The notes under the pieces: generated by a model
What the model was told of the DNA's origin: nothing
The model's input: the letters and a program-made list of their open reading frames with translations, nothing else
Database searches by the model: none
Program-made: the position numbers and the translations under genes
NCBI GenBank assembly: GCA_963819785.1
Contig: CAWFXW010000017.1
Span: 62,001 to 126,000 of the forward strand
Origin: Palsa-504 sp963819785
Lineage (GTDB): Bacteria > Actinomycetota > Actinomycetes > Streptosporangiales > Streptosporangiaceae
Direction of reading: 5' to 3'
DNA length: 64,000 nucleotides
Shown here: positions 18,675 to 28,122 of the stretch, in pieces
How the letters are laid out: the number at the start of each line of letters is the position of its first letter
How positions within the stretch are numbered: position 1 is the stretch's first letter

Positions 18675-19209
18675 ACCGGCCGGTTCGCGCCAGTCGGATG
18701 CTGGTGATCTTCGCGGCCCGGCGCCTGGACCGCGGGGTGGCGGCAACTACGTCGTTGCGGCAACGCCGTCGTCAGGGCGCGTCGGAAATCAACACGCGGG
18801 TATGGGTTGTCTCCGTGCTTATGTGCTGCCGGCTGAGAGCAGGGGCTGCCGGCGGAGATCCTGCTGTTTTCGGTGATCGCGAAGGGTTTACTACTCCATA
18901 GGCAAAAGTGGCACGTCTACGGACAACCCCTACCGCCCCCGCCGCAGGCTGGTTATTCAGGGAACCATCCAGCTGTGAAGCGGGTCGGCCAGGCGCCAGC
19001 TGCGCCGAGTCGCCGACTGACTGTAGAGGCGATACAGCTCTGACGTTGCGTCAAGGGTAAGCGACTGCTCTCCGCCACAGTTCTGGGAGTAGCCTCCCCG
19101 GAAACCTGGCCATCGGTCCGCGCGGATACGCTCACCGTCGGCGCGCGACGCGGATCCTGCCACCATCCCAAGTGCGGGATCGCCTCCCCGCGCCTCGCTC
19201 GAACCCGGC
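18675..19209. other. 535-base stretch without a convincing gene
   Basis: No open frame here has a ribosome site and family resemblance. It contains the left boundary repeat of the accessory block at 18874-18924. The remaining sequence is ordinary GC-rich non-coding or decayed sequence; I see no tRNA that could serve as an attachment gene. Confidence 0.5.
18874..18924 (+). repeat. left boundary repeat (51 bp, inverted relative to 30528-30578)
   Basis: A 28-base outer block (18874-18901, starting TGATCGCGAAGGG and ending CTCCATAG), an 11-base variable centre and a 12-base inner block ACGTCTACGGAC (18913-18924). The right copy has the same blocks with the same 11-base spacing and a single difference in the outer block (C instead of T). 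Confidence 0.75.
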
Positions 19210-19596
19210 CTAGTTGGGCGTAGCCTTGTCCCTGATGTTCTCCAGGTCTTTGAGCAGTTCACCGATTTCTGCTCCGTGTTCATGCCGCTGAGTTAGGTAT
19301 GCAGCCAGACACAGGACAAGGACGGCAACACCGATCACAGTGACCGCCCAGAGAACATCCTTGATCCCGGAAGAGGTAATTGGCAGGGTGAGCGCCCCCA
19401 CGAAGGCGCCCGCGGCGAGCGCCGCCCCAACGCCAACCCCAGCCAGCCACAGATTTCCCCAGCCGCCGCGCCTGCATCGGTCAAGCCGCTCCGTTATCCG
19501 GTCCCACTCGCGCAGGCCGACCACCACTGCCGGCTCCTGGCCCCGATAGACGGCGTACTCCTGAGTTACGTACACGGACCCCCGCCGCCTAGGCAT
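19210..19596 (-). CDS. small two-helix membrane protein, unknown function
   Basis: 128 residues: a polar N-terminus of about 45 residues (basic start MPRRRGSV, then EYAVYRGQEPAVVVGLREWD), two hydrophobic helices at about 49-69 and 82-103, and a polar tail rich in Glu/Asp/Lys (HEHGAEIGELLKDLENIRDK) that could form a short coiled coil. No family is recognised. ATG at 19596 is chosen because the GGAGAGGCC just upstream can act as a ribosome site. It is divergent from the HTH-HNH gene, with 185 bases between. Confidence 0.55.
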   Translation of the reverse strand: MPRRRGSVYVTQEYAVYRGQEPAVVVGLREWDRITERLDRCRRGGWGNLWLAGVGVGAALAAGAFVGALTLPITSSGIKDVLWAVTVIGVAVLVLCLAAYLTQRHEHGAEIGELLKDLENIRDKATPN

Positions 19597-19744
19597 CCGG
19601 CCTCTCCTTCCGCGTCAGCTAGCGCGCAACATTGGCTCCACCACCACCGGACACCTTGGTCAATGCCACGGGCTAACCTGTCTCCGGGTAGGGTCGCTAA
19701 CCTTTTTCGGTATGTCCCCGGTCCAGCATGCCGCACCTTTCCGC

Positions 19745-19792
19745 TCGACGCAACCTCCTCGGAACTGTATACTTTAACCTCATGGAGGTTAA
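19745..19792 (+). promoter_or_regulatory. leaderless promoter with a palindromic operator over the start codon
   Basis: A -35-like TCGACG (19745-19750), a 17-base spacer and a -10 TATACT (19768-19773), with the ATG at 19782, eight bases after the -10, so the transcript should start at or next to the ATG. A perfect 19-bp palindrome (TTAACCTC, ATG, GAGGTTAA; 19774-19792) is centred exactly on the start codon. The encoded protein begins with an HTH domain, so autorepression is likely. Confidence 0.65.
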
Positions 19793-21456
19793 TCTGAGCT
19801 TGGGCGGTGACGGCGAAGGCTTGGAGACGGCCGAGGCGCTACTCGCTGAACGCCTCCGGGCGCTGCGCGAGGGAGCGGAGATGACGCAAGGGCAGCTCGC
19901 TGAGCGGATGACTCAGCTCGGCTTCTCCATGCACCAGACCGCCATCGCTAAAATCGCAGCGCGGCCAGCGGCCGGTCAGCCTCAACGAGGCTGTTGCCCT
20001 CGCCGCCGCTCTCAGGGTGCCGGTGACTGATCTTTTCTTGACCGACAGCGAGGGCGGCCCGGATTCGGGGGAACTCTGGTCGGAACTCCTCACAGCGGCT
20101 GCTCAGCGACTGGAAGTAACACGCCGCCACCAGGAGCTAGAGGAACAGCGAGCGGTTCTTGACCAGCAGCAGGCCGAGTTGGCCGACCGATTCAAGGTAA
20201 TAGCGCAGCGGGAAAGCGCAGCCCGGAAGAGATGGCGGGCAGCCAGAGCTATGAGCGATCCGCGAGCCTTTGCCCCGAAGGAACATCCGCCGGTCACTGT
20301 CGCCACCGCGAAAGAACTGTACGCGAATGCCATTAAGTGTGCTTATCCAGGTTGCGACCGCCCATTGTATCGCGTGAACGCGGATGGCAGCAGGACGCTG
20401 AACTCCCGCATCGCTCACATCTGCGCCCGCCGGGAAGGGGGTCCCAGGTGGGACCCGGAGATGTCTCTGGAAGAAAACCAGTCGGTTGACAATCTCCTGC
20501 TGCTCTGCATTGAGCATGCCGACGAGATCGACCAGCCCCAGCGAATCGGCTTGTATCCCGTTTCAGTTCTGCGCAGTTGGAAGAGGGAACAGGTAGCCCA
20601 CTTTGATGAGCAGGCCGGCGGATACAGCGTCACCGATGCTGAAGCCGCAGAAGTAACCCAGGAGTCCGATAGCCTGGAACTTCAAATGACAGCTGAAGTA
20701 ATCAACCTCGGCGGAGAAGGCGGAAGCGCCCCCGGCGCAGGAGGGGGCAGCGGCGCCGCCATAGGTAAGGAGGCAAGATCCGGCCCTGGCGGCCCCGGCG
20801 GGTCTTTCACCTTCAACATGCACGGCGAGCCCGGCCGCGCCCCAGGAGCGGGCGGCGGCGGCGCAGGATCTATAGATCCAGATTCCCCTCTGTTCTGGAA
20901 GGGTGAGGGAATAATTTCGGTCGGCGAATGGGCATTCCTAGGTTTCGACGGTCCTGACGGCGGTGATACTACCATCTCATCTAAGGATGACGGACGCGTG
21001 CTGCTCCGGGCAAAGGGCGGCCGTGGGGCCCGTGCAGGAACCGGAATCCGGTCCAAGAGCGATAGACTGGCCGTCTCTACCCTGATGCTTGCGAACTATG
21101 TAGAATTCCGGGAGAATTTCGGCTACGTCACGGGCGCCGGCTTCGACCATTACAGTGTCCTCAACCTCAATAACAGCCTGCCACTTAACGGATTGCTCAC
21201 CCTTGAATGCGGCGGAGTGCCGACGGGAGAATACTCGCTGACCCTTGAGGCGCTAGATCCAGAGAACAACGTGATGTCCACCATTACATTTGTCTTCAAG
21301 GTGACCCGCCCCGGAGACATCCTTAGGATGATGTTCAAGTTCACGCTCTCGGTAGCGATAAACCAATTCGGCTTGTGGACTGTAGTTGCATGTCACGAAG
21401 ACAGGGAACTCGCCCGCCTCCCTGTAGTCATCAAACAGGGCGTCCCAGGAACCTAA
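19782..21456 (+). CDS. XRE-HTH / HNH nuclease / Gly-rich / beta-domain protein (one frameshift)
   Basis: Rebuilt length about 558 residues. Order: XRE-type HTH (RLRALREGAEMTQGQLAERM, continuing after a shift near 19955 as RPVSLNEAVALAAALRVPVTDLFL); a coiled coil of Glu/Gln/Arg-rich repeats (about 110-150); an HNH domain with CAYPGC, the RIAHICARREGGPRWDP segment, and NLLLLCIEHADEID (Cys, Cys, His, Cys, His as zinc or catalytic positions at about 186, 191, 212, 242, 245); a Gly-rich linker (about 308-365); and a beta-rich C-terminal domain ending GLWTVVACHEDRELARLPVVI, resembling the end of DUF6941-type small beta-sandwich domains. I know no described protein with this order. A DNA-cutting effector with its own regulator is the natural inference. 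Without the frameshift repair, translation could still start at GTG 20017. Confidence 0.65.
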
Positions 21457-21674
21457 ACCCCCGACCTCCTTTGACCAACCGGTCAGCCCGCCGGCCGCCT
21501 AGCACGAAGCCAACGGCACGGATCGCAGCCGGGCTGCCCCTGTGCACAGCCGATCTCATCACTCGATGAGATGAAGATCGCCCGGACCGAGAACGCGTGG
21601 GCCCGCGACGATGCGGAGAAGATGCTGGCCGAGTTCCGCGCCGAGGCCGCCTGGAACCGGGATGAGCTGCGCCC

Positions 21675-21919
21675 CCAACGGGACAGCAGGTGCTGCATCC
21701 CGTCCGGAGTCCGGTCCCCGGCATGCTCGGCGATCGTCCAGCAGTTCTTGCGCGGCAGCTCGGCCAGCAGGCCCAGCACGAACGCCCGGGCCCGGCGCCG
21801 CGGCTCCGCCCGGCTGAACCGGGCACCGGCCCGGTCATCAGCTCATCGAATGTCCCCAGCCAGCGGCCAGGGTCTACGCTGGGGCCAGCGGCCGCCAGAA
21901 GATCATCGCGAGTCGTCAC
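21675..21919 (-). pseudogene. IS701-family transposase, N-terminal remnant
   Basis: From 21919 on the minus strand, MTTRDDLLAAAGPSVDPGRW and LGTFDELM start the protein; after one shift the IS701 signature FVLGLLAELPRKNCWTIAEH (here LGLLAELPRKNCWTIAEH) and AGDRTPDGMQHLLSRW follow, then similarity stops near 21675. About 75 of 400 residues remain and no terminal inverted repeats are visible. On the opposite strand, 21571-21680, a fragment MKIARTENAWARDDAEKMLA looks like the C-terminal part of another lost gene, so this is a junction of two remnants. Confidence 0.65.
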
Positions 21920-22060
21920 AAACCCAGATGATCAGACAGCGGCCGCCCCGTCTCCGGTGCCGGCACCCAAGATCTACGGCCCGGGCGGCAGGCAGGGCTG
22001 CATCACGTCCAGCCGCGGCCGGCGTAGCATCCGCCTGCCATCTCACACCCAGGAGCACAC

Positions 22061-22570
22061 ATGCGACGAGGCGAGATCTGGTGGGTCGAGTTCGACGAGC
22101 GACGGCCTGTCGTGCTGCTGTCCGAAGACGAGCCGTCCGGGTTCCGGGCGATGCAGGTCGTCGCTCCAGCGGATACCGACTTCTCCGGCCTGGGAATCGA
22201 GGTGGCAGTCGGCGTCCCGGAAGGACTGCCCTTTGAAGGCGTGCTGCGGTTCGCGTTCCCGTGGCCGGGCTTTACCCCGTGCACCTGGCTGACCACCCTG
22301 AGCCGGGACGACCTGATCGAGCGGGCAGGCGCAGTGTCCACCGCCAAGCTCAGCGAGATCGACGACGCACTGCGTGCCAGCGAGCAAAGGACGGAGTGGA
22401 CCCCGGCCGCGGCGGCCAGGCTCAGCGAGATTAAGGATTCCCTCCGCCGGCGGACTCAGGCAGACGGAGAAGGAACGGACGCCCACGCTGACGAAGGTCG
22501 ATCTCGTCCGCACGACCGACGGTCCGCGGCGCCTCAGCAACAAGATCACGATCTACGGCTGGAGTACTAG
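22061..22570 (+). CDS. MazF/PemK-family endoribonuclease toxin
   Basis: The first about 110 residues fit the CcdB/PemK fold: RRGEIWWVEFDERRPVVLL at the N-terminus, MQVVAPADTDFSG, a VLRFAFPWPGF strand and TWLTTLSRDDLIERAG. MazF-type toxins cut mRNA. ATG at 22061 follows CAGGAGCACAC. From about residue 112 the sequence (RTEWTPAAAARLSEIKDSL, then a His/Arg/Asp-rich tail) is unlike the family and probably a degenerate extension. No antitoxin gene is visible just upstream, where only IS remnants lie; orphan toxins of this subfamily are common in actinobacteria. Confidence 0.75.
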   Translation: MRRGEIWWVEFDERRPVVLLSEDEPSGFRAMQVVAPADTDFSGLGIEVAVGVPEGLPFEGVLRFAFPWPGFTPCTWLTTLSRDDLIERAGAVSTAKLSEIDDALRASEQRTEWTPAAAARLSEIKDSLRRRTQADGEGTDAHADEGRSRPHDRRSAAPQQQDHDLRLEY

Positions 22571-22617
22571 ACGTAGGAACGAGTCACTCAACCGTTTGAT
22601 TGCGCGATACTTGTGTG

Positions 22618-24421
22618 ATGCCTAGCAGTACGGACTACCTGAGCGGCCCGGCCCGCCGGCAGTTGCAACTCATCTATGACCTTCTGCGTGAACGAGGGGC
22701 ATGGCCGACATTCCAGACTGTCGACTTGCGGTTCGACCGAACCCTAGGGATCGAGGACGCACAGGAAGCACTGGCCCGTATACCACCGGTGTACTTGCAG
22801 AAGTCTTGGCGCGCCCAGGGCTTTTATGACACGGACGAGGTCCGCCTCAGCCTTCGTGGTGTTCGTGAGTGCGCTGGCGCTGATGATGATCTAGAATTGT
22901 TGGTCCGTTTTATGGGGTGGGTTTCTGACCTTGAGCGTACACAAGATGCTGACGATGAGGCTGCTCCTATGGTCAGCAGTGTCGATTTCGCCAAACACAT
23001 CGGCCTTGCTATCGGGCCAATCGCTATTGATAGCGATAGTTTGGATAATGAAACAATCGAATCCAATAGTGCCGCAATCTCCATTGATCAAAATATCAAG
23101 GAGAACAGGAATACGCTTGCGCGCCTCAGGGTCCTGTTCGACGTTATTCCCAACTTCTGGGTCGGCCTGGGATATCAGGAGCTATGGCGTTGGCAGGTAA
23201 CCGTCGACCGGCGGCGTCTGCGCCCATTCCGAAATATTCATAGCGTTGACCAATTGATAGATTATGACGATCAAGTGCGAAGAGACCTCGGACAGCAGCA
23301 CAAGTTCTCGACCGAATGGCAAATCGGTATGCCAGATAGCTCAGCGGCCACCGAAGATCTGGAAGTAACGGAGATTCCTGTCGAACTCGACTCGATCGGG
23401 AAAAGTACCGACGTAGAGCGCGAAACAATTTACGAGGATGATGTTTTGGATGATGTCGATGGCGGTGGGCTTTTGCTTAATGGCGATCTAGTGGAACTGG
23501 GAGTAGGGAGAGATGTGCTCCATGAAGAATATGAAGCCGGTAAGCCTGGCGCCGATCCTCAGATCACGCTTTCCCTGGACTGCGATGGTCAAATATACTC
23601 TTGGAGCGCGATTTACGAGCGCGAGAGTGACTTGTTGCGCTTGATCCGCGATGCCGGAAGACCTTCGGAAGCTCCTTCTATACTCGTCGATAATAGCTTC
23701 CAGTACTTGCATGCCGACCGCATATCTCCTGCTGTCACCTACCCGCGCTCACACGAGATAGCAATTCGACGCGGCTTCCTTGGTGTGCACGGCGAACACA
23801 CGGTCAACTATCTACGCCATTTCCAGGACGAACCTGTAAAGAATGGCCAGCTTAATCATCCAACCGCCAAATCCCGACGGCTGTTGGACGAGGCCGAAGC
23901 CTGGATGCAGGATATATGTCCCGGCGTGAATCTTCAAGCCGACCCGATCGAGAATACAGACCTAGTGCGGCTTAGCTACCGGTTCGGCACAGCCGGTCTA
24001 TCATCCAGCAATCGGTACCGACCAACTAACGTCGGATTCGGCCTGACGTATGTGCTTCCTGTTGTCATAGCGTGTCTTACTGCTCGCCGCGGTGGTCTTA
24101 TTCTTCTTGAGAATCCCGAAGCGCACCTCCATCCTCGTGGCCAAACGACAATGGCAAGACTTACATGTGCCGCAGCTGCCGCAGGTGCCCAAGTAATCGT
24201 GGAGACACACAGCGATCATATCCTTAACGGTGTTCGGCTAGCAGTCAAGGATGGCCTGATACCAGCAAATGATGTTCTACTTCATTTTTTTCAACGCACG
24301 GAGACACCAGGCAATGTCAAAATCTTGAACGCCGGCACTAGGTGAAGATGGCATGATTTCTGAATGGCCCGATGGGTTTTTTGATGAATGGGATCGCTCG
24401 CTAGATAAACTGCTCGACTGA
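22618..24421 (+). CDS. DUF3696-like ATPase lacking a Walker A motif, with an extra N-terminal domain (3' frameshift)
   Basis: About 600 residues rebuilt. The C-terminal half (from about residue 290) matches DUF3696-type ABC/SMC-like ATPases: LVELGVGRDVLH, FQYLHADRISPAVTYP, the GVHGEHTVNYLRHF block, Walker B LILLENPEAHLHPRGQ and the switch ETHSDHILNGVRLAV. The P-loop segment that should precede LVELG is absent; instead there are about 280 residues of unidentified sequence (starting SSTDYLSGPARRQLQLIYDL) with no GxxGxGKS/T. A frameshift near 24343 cuts off the family ending MISEWPDGFFDEWDRSLDKL, which is still readable to a TGA at 24421. ATG 22618 follows GATACT by six bases, suggesting a leaderless transcript. 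Codon use is much more AT-rich than in the flanks. Partner gene 27 bases downstream. Confidence 0.65.
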
Positions 24422-24447
24422 CGTTATCCTAAGAAGGGGCAAATCGG

Positions 24448-25011
24448 ATGCCTGTACTTATTTTCTTGAACGAGCTCTCGTTTTCTACCGCTACAGATCG
24501 GCGAGTAGCCAATGATGCCATGATTGAATTTATAGAGGTATTTAGGAATATTTTGAAGTACCGCCCCGCTATCTCATTGATTAGTCATATTGAACTAAAG
24601 TCGCTTGAGTTGGCTAGAGGGTACTTCTTAACACAATGGATTGCTGCGGAGCGGAAGAACCTTGATCGGTGGCGACTAATCCGGGCGATTCAGAATACTG
24701 CTCCTTACAGTTCGCTAGCCTCCGCTGGAATCCCTGACAATATCGAATATCGGCATGAAGGTCGTGTCGCTGAGGGTTTGGGATATGCTCACCTCCTGGA
24801 TGGCATAGGAGTCAGCCTTGCCGTAGAGGATTCGTGGGATTCTCCGTGGGTGACTATTGACCGCGTCATCGTGACCATAGATGATTGCGGTGAAGACACC
24901 ACAAAAGATGATCAAGTTGAAGTTCGCCATGCGGCAACATGCGCGAATGCTGCACGGACCAGCACGTCACCGGGGACGGCGACTTCGACGCAGTTCCCGG
25001 ACGCCGAGTAG
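24448..25011 (+). CDS. partner protein of the DUF3696-like ATPase, unknown function, 3' end lost
   Basis: 187 residues in the sequence as given. The start PVLIFLNELSFS, the middle RYFLTQWIAAERKNLDRWR-like segment, EYRHEGRVAEGLGYAHLLDGI and the late EVRHA fit a type of protein I associate with genes next to DUF3696 ATPases, but I cannot name a domain. ATG at 24448 has AAGAAGGGG nine bases upstream. After about residue 160 the sequence passes into the reverse complement of a DUF397 gene, so the natural C-terminus is probably missing. AT-rich codon use matches the ATPase gene, which supports co-transfer of the pair. Two-gene arrangement suggests a defence or toxin-type module (inference). Confidence 0.5.
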   Translation: MPVLIFLNELSFSTATDRRVANDAMIEFIEVFRNILKYRPAISLISHIELKSLELARGYFLTQWIAAERKNLDRWRLIRAIQNTAPYSSLASAGIPDNIEYRHEGRVAEGLGYAHLLDGIGVSLAVEDSWDSPWVTIDRVIVTIDDCGEDTTKDDQVEVRHAATCANAARTSTSPGTATSTQFPDAE

Positions 25012-25043
25012 GTGCTCGTGACCCATTCCGGTGAATCACTCAT
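24930..25043 (-). pseudogene. DUF397-domain protein, N-terminal half only
   Basis: Minus-strand ATG at 25043, five bases after the DUF5753 stop, encodes SDSPEWVTSTYSASGNCVEV and AVPGDVLVR, the usual beginning of a DUF397 protein (W..S.YS...NCVEV.......VRD). The expected continuation (DSKDP...LxF) is missing because the ATPase-partner gene begins reading through in the other direction near 24945. DUF397 proteins usually pair with the DUF5753/XRE regulator just upstream. Confidence 0.65.
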
Positions 25044-25048
25044 TGTGA

Positions 25049-25459
25049 TCATTCCTGCACTAGCTTGTCGATGAACCGCGCGGACTCGGCCGGGGTCAGC
25101 GCGCCCGCGCGGAGATGATCGAACATCATCACCAGCCTAGCCGTGTCGGCGGGTGCCTCGATGATCCTGCCCGCCTGGTAGCCCTCCGCGTAGCCGACGC
25201 TGGGGGAATCGGCGAAGTCGAAGATGGTCACCGGGCCTTCTGACCCGGGGCAATCTGAGGTCGCGAACGGGAAGACCTGCACCGTGACCCGCGGCAGCCG
25301 GGCATACCCGGCCAGCTTGGCTAGCTGGGCCCGCATGACGCCCGCCCCGCCGAACCAGGTCCGCAGCGCGGCCTCCCCGATGATGAACCAGCAGAAGGGC
25401 GGCTCGTCCCGGCCCAGCACCTCCTGTCGTTCCATCCGGGCGGCCACGTCGCGCTCCAC
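25049..25459 (-). pseudogene. DUF5753 (Scr1-type) regulator, N-terminal HTH missing
   Basis: 136 residues: RMERQEVLGRDEPPFCWFII, EAALRTWFGGAGVMRAQLAK, RLPRVTVQVFPF, GPVTIFDFADSPSVGYAEG and the C-terminal FDHLRAGALTPAESARFI are characteristic of DUF5753. Complete proteins have about 130 more residues with an XRE HTH at the N-terminus, which is not found upstream; instead plus-strand sequence of the transfer operon begins at about 25470. Together with the truncated DUF397 gene this is a cut-off regulator pair. Confidence 0.7.
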
Positions 25460-25563
25460 CGCATCGGCTCACCCGCGCCGCCGGCTCGCTGCACGGAGGG
25501 AGACCGGGCCCGGGTGGTGGTCCGGGAGCTGCCGCCGTACGCGCTGGGCGCGGAGCTGTCCCG

Positions 25564-27452
25564 GTGACCGTGTCGTCGTGGCTGAAGCTGACCGTGTGCC
25601 TTGTGGCTGCTCCGCAAGACCGTCAAGGGCACCGGGTGGCTGCTGGTCTTCGCGGTGGTGATCGCGGCCTGGCCGCTGACCCTGATCACCGCGGCCGGGT
25701 ACATGCTGGCGTGGCGGCGAGGCTGGCCCGGGGCCTGGCTGTGCCGCACGGCCGCCTGGTCGCTGGTCATGCCCGCCGGCGTGGCTGGCCGCCGCGGCCC
25801 TCAGCACGCAGGACCTGCGGGCGGCGGCGCTGGCCCCGGTCCGGGCCTGGGAGCACGGCTGGCCCTACCCGGCCACCTGGCTGGCCGCGGCCCGCGAGTT
25901 CGCGCTGTGGATCCCGGCCACGGTCCCGGCCGGGCTCGCCCTGGCCGCCGGGCTGTGGGCGTGGCGGAACTACGCCATCACCGCCGGCCTGGCCGGGATC
26001 ACCGCCTCCGCGCCGATCACCTTCGACACCCGGCAGTGGAAACACCAGGTCCGCACGGCCAAGGGCCTGACCGAGGCGCCCGGCGCCGTGCCGCTGCTGG
26101 CCAGGGGCGGGAAGATCCCGGTCGGCGGCACCATCCGCACCGTCGGCCACCACTGGGACCCGGTCTTCACCCTCCCGCCCGCCGCGCTGCGCCCGGCACA
26201 TGGTCATCGTCGGCGCGACCGGGTCAGCGGGAAGACGAACTTGATGATCCGGCTGTGGGCGGGCTGGTTCACCGCGACCCTGGACGCCGCCTACGCCGGG
26301 AAAGGCGCGGTGCCGCAGCTGATCGTGCTGGACTGCAAGGGCGGCCCCGACGCCCGCCGCAAAGCCAACCGGACCCGCCGGCTGCTCTACGGCGCGGGCG
26401 CCCGCCGGGTCGCGATCTGGCCTGACGAGGCCCGCCTGTCCCTGTGGGACCTCCCGGCCCGGGACCTGGCCGTGCTGCTCGTACCAGATGATCGAGTCCG
26501 GGACCGGCGCGGCGGCCTACTACGCCGACATCATGCAAGCCGTCCTGACCCTGGCGGTCACCGCCCCGGCCGGGCCGCCGGTCAACGGGGCCGGGTTCCT
26601 GGACCGCCTGGATGCCCGGTGGCTGAGCAACGCCTGGTCCGACGGCCGTCACCCGGCCGCAGGTGGCCCGGGTCCAGGCCGCCGCCAGGCACCTGCCTGA
26701 CATCCAGCTGCGGTATCGCGACGCTGCTGGACCGGCTCGGCCCGGCGCTGGACGGCCCCGGCACCCTGGCCGACGCTGACGCCTGGTACTTCATCCTCGA
26801 AGGCACCAGCGAACCCTCGGTCGCCGAAGCGCAGGCCATGGCGATCACCGAGCTGGCCGCCCACGCCGCCGTCAACCCCGCCGGGCCGCCGCGGGCGATG
26901 CTGCTGGCCGCTGATGACTACTCCGCGGTCTCCGGGCGGGTGCCGCTGTCCAACCTGTACGAACGAGGCCGGTCCCTCGGCATCGGCGTCCAAGTCAGCG
27001 CCCAGTCCTGGCAGGGCCTGGGCGCCGACCGAGGACGAGCGGTACCGGATCGCGGCCACCGCCGACGGCGGCATCTTCGTCCTGCACACCCCCTACCCCG
27101 AACCGCTGACCCAGCTGGCCGGCACCCGCCGGGTCCTGGAGACCGCCCACAAGCTGGTCGGGAACTCCTGGGGCGATGAGGGCACCACCCGCGAGCAGCG
27201 GGCCTGGACCGCCGACCCCGACCTGATCCGCCGCCTGGAAATCGGGCAGGCCTGCTACATCCACCGCGGCGCGGCCACCTTCGTCCAGGTCGCCCGGCCC
27301 CAAACCCTCCCCCCTCACCCTCCTGCCCGCCCACCCGCCCCGCCGCCGCCCGTGGCCATACCCACGCCCCGCGAGGAGCCGCCCCGGACCGGTGGCCGCC
27401 CCCGGACACCCCGGACCTGGGGGACTTCTTCCGCCCTGGAGCCGCCCGATGA
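25564..27452 (+). pseudogene. TraB/FtsK-like conjugative DNA translocase, at least six frameshifts
   Basis: Rebuilt as about 630 residues. N-terminal hydrophobic helices (LLVFAVVIAAWPLTLITAAG and IPATVPAGLALAAGLW), Walker A VIVGATGSGKTNL (around 26215, itself crossed by two compensating shifts), Walker B PQLIVLDCKGG, an ATPase core with MLLAADDYSAVSGR and GIGVQVSAQSWQGLG, and a C-terminal TADGGIFVLHTP segment. These are features of the FtsK-HerA translocases that move double-stranded DNA in actinobacterial integrative elements and conjugative plasmids. GTG 25564 overlaps a preceding stop (GTGA). The last frame ends GDFFRPGAAR with a TGA at 27450-27452, overlapping the ATG of the next gene (ATGA). 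Multiple frame breaks make it non-functional as written. Confidence 0.75.
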
Positions 27453-27970
27453 ACCGGGACGCGCGGGACCCGTACGCCCCGAACCCGTTCGCCGTCCTGG
27501 GCCTGCCCGAATGGCCCGACCTGGACGACGAGACCGTCAACGCGGCCTGGCAGGCGATCGCCGCCGACACCCACCCCGACCGGCCCGACGGCGGGAACCT
27601 GGCCCGGTACACCCAGGCCACCGCCGCCTACTTCGAGCTGTCCAGCCCCTGGGGCCGCACCGAAGCGTTCGCCGACCTGCTCGAAGCCGCCTGGGCCGAA
27701 GGCCGCTACGACGCCTGCCCCGGCCACTACCCGCCCGGCTACGACCCCGGCGACGACCGGCCGCTGCCGCCCGGCCCGTGGGAGATCGAGCTCGGCCCCA
27801 TCCCGCTGGAGGAGATCTGGCACCAGGTGGCCCAGATCCCGGCCCGGTTCCGCCGCGGCCACCCCTGGCATCTGCTGATCCGCGCCGCGGTCACCGCCGG
27901 GCTGTGCCTGGCCATCCTCACCGTGTTCCCCGGCCAGTTCGTCGCGGCGTACGATGCGCCGTGGTCCTGA
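27449..27970 (+). CDS. J-domain (DnaJ-like) membrane-anchored protein of an integrative element
   Basis: 173 residues. J domain at about 10-65: NPFAVLGLPEWPDLDDETVNAAWQ, the HPD motif in DTHPDRPDGG, then YTQATAAYFELS. After a linker rich in Pro/Gly a hydrophobic segment (AAVTAGLCLAILTVF) is near the end. J-like proteins of this type follow TraB-like genes in actinobacterial integrative elements. ATG at 27449 overlaps the stop of the translocase gene. Similar proteins end with a second hydrophobic stretch; VVLTGLFAMSVRED is readable just after the stop in another frame, so a frameshift near 27960 may have shortened it. Confidence 0.75.
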   Translation: MNRDARDPYAPNPFAVLGLPEWPDLDDETVNAAWQAIAADTHPDRPDGGNLARYTQATAAYFELSSPWGRTEAFADLLEAAWAEGRYDACPGHYPPGYDPGDDRPLPPGPWEIELGPIPLEEIWHQVAQIPARFRRGHPWHLLIRAAVTAGLCLAILTVFPGQFVAAYDAPWS

Positions 27971-28122
27971 CCGGGTTGTTCGCGATGTCCGTCCGGGAGG
28001 ACATGGCGCCGCCGGACCGGCCGCCCGCAGACTGCCGCCGCCCGGCAGGACGTGATGCCTCCGGCGGGGCCTCGGGCTCCAGGATGGCCCCTCAGGTCCC
28101 GCGCCCGGCTGCGGGCCCGTAG

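Noticed and set aside
18953..19171. 72-codon minus-strand frame inside the left end of the element
   Set aside because: No ribosome site, no similarity, ordinary for random GC-rich DNA.
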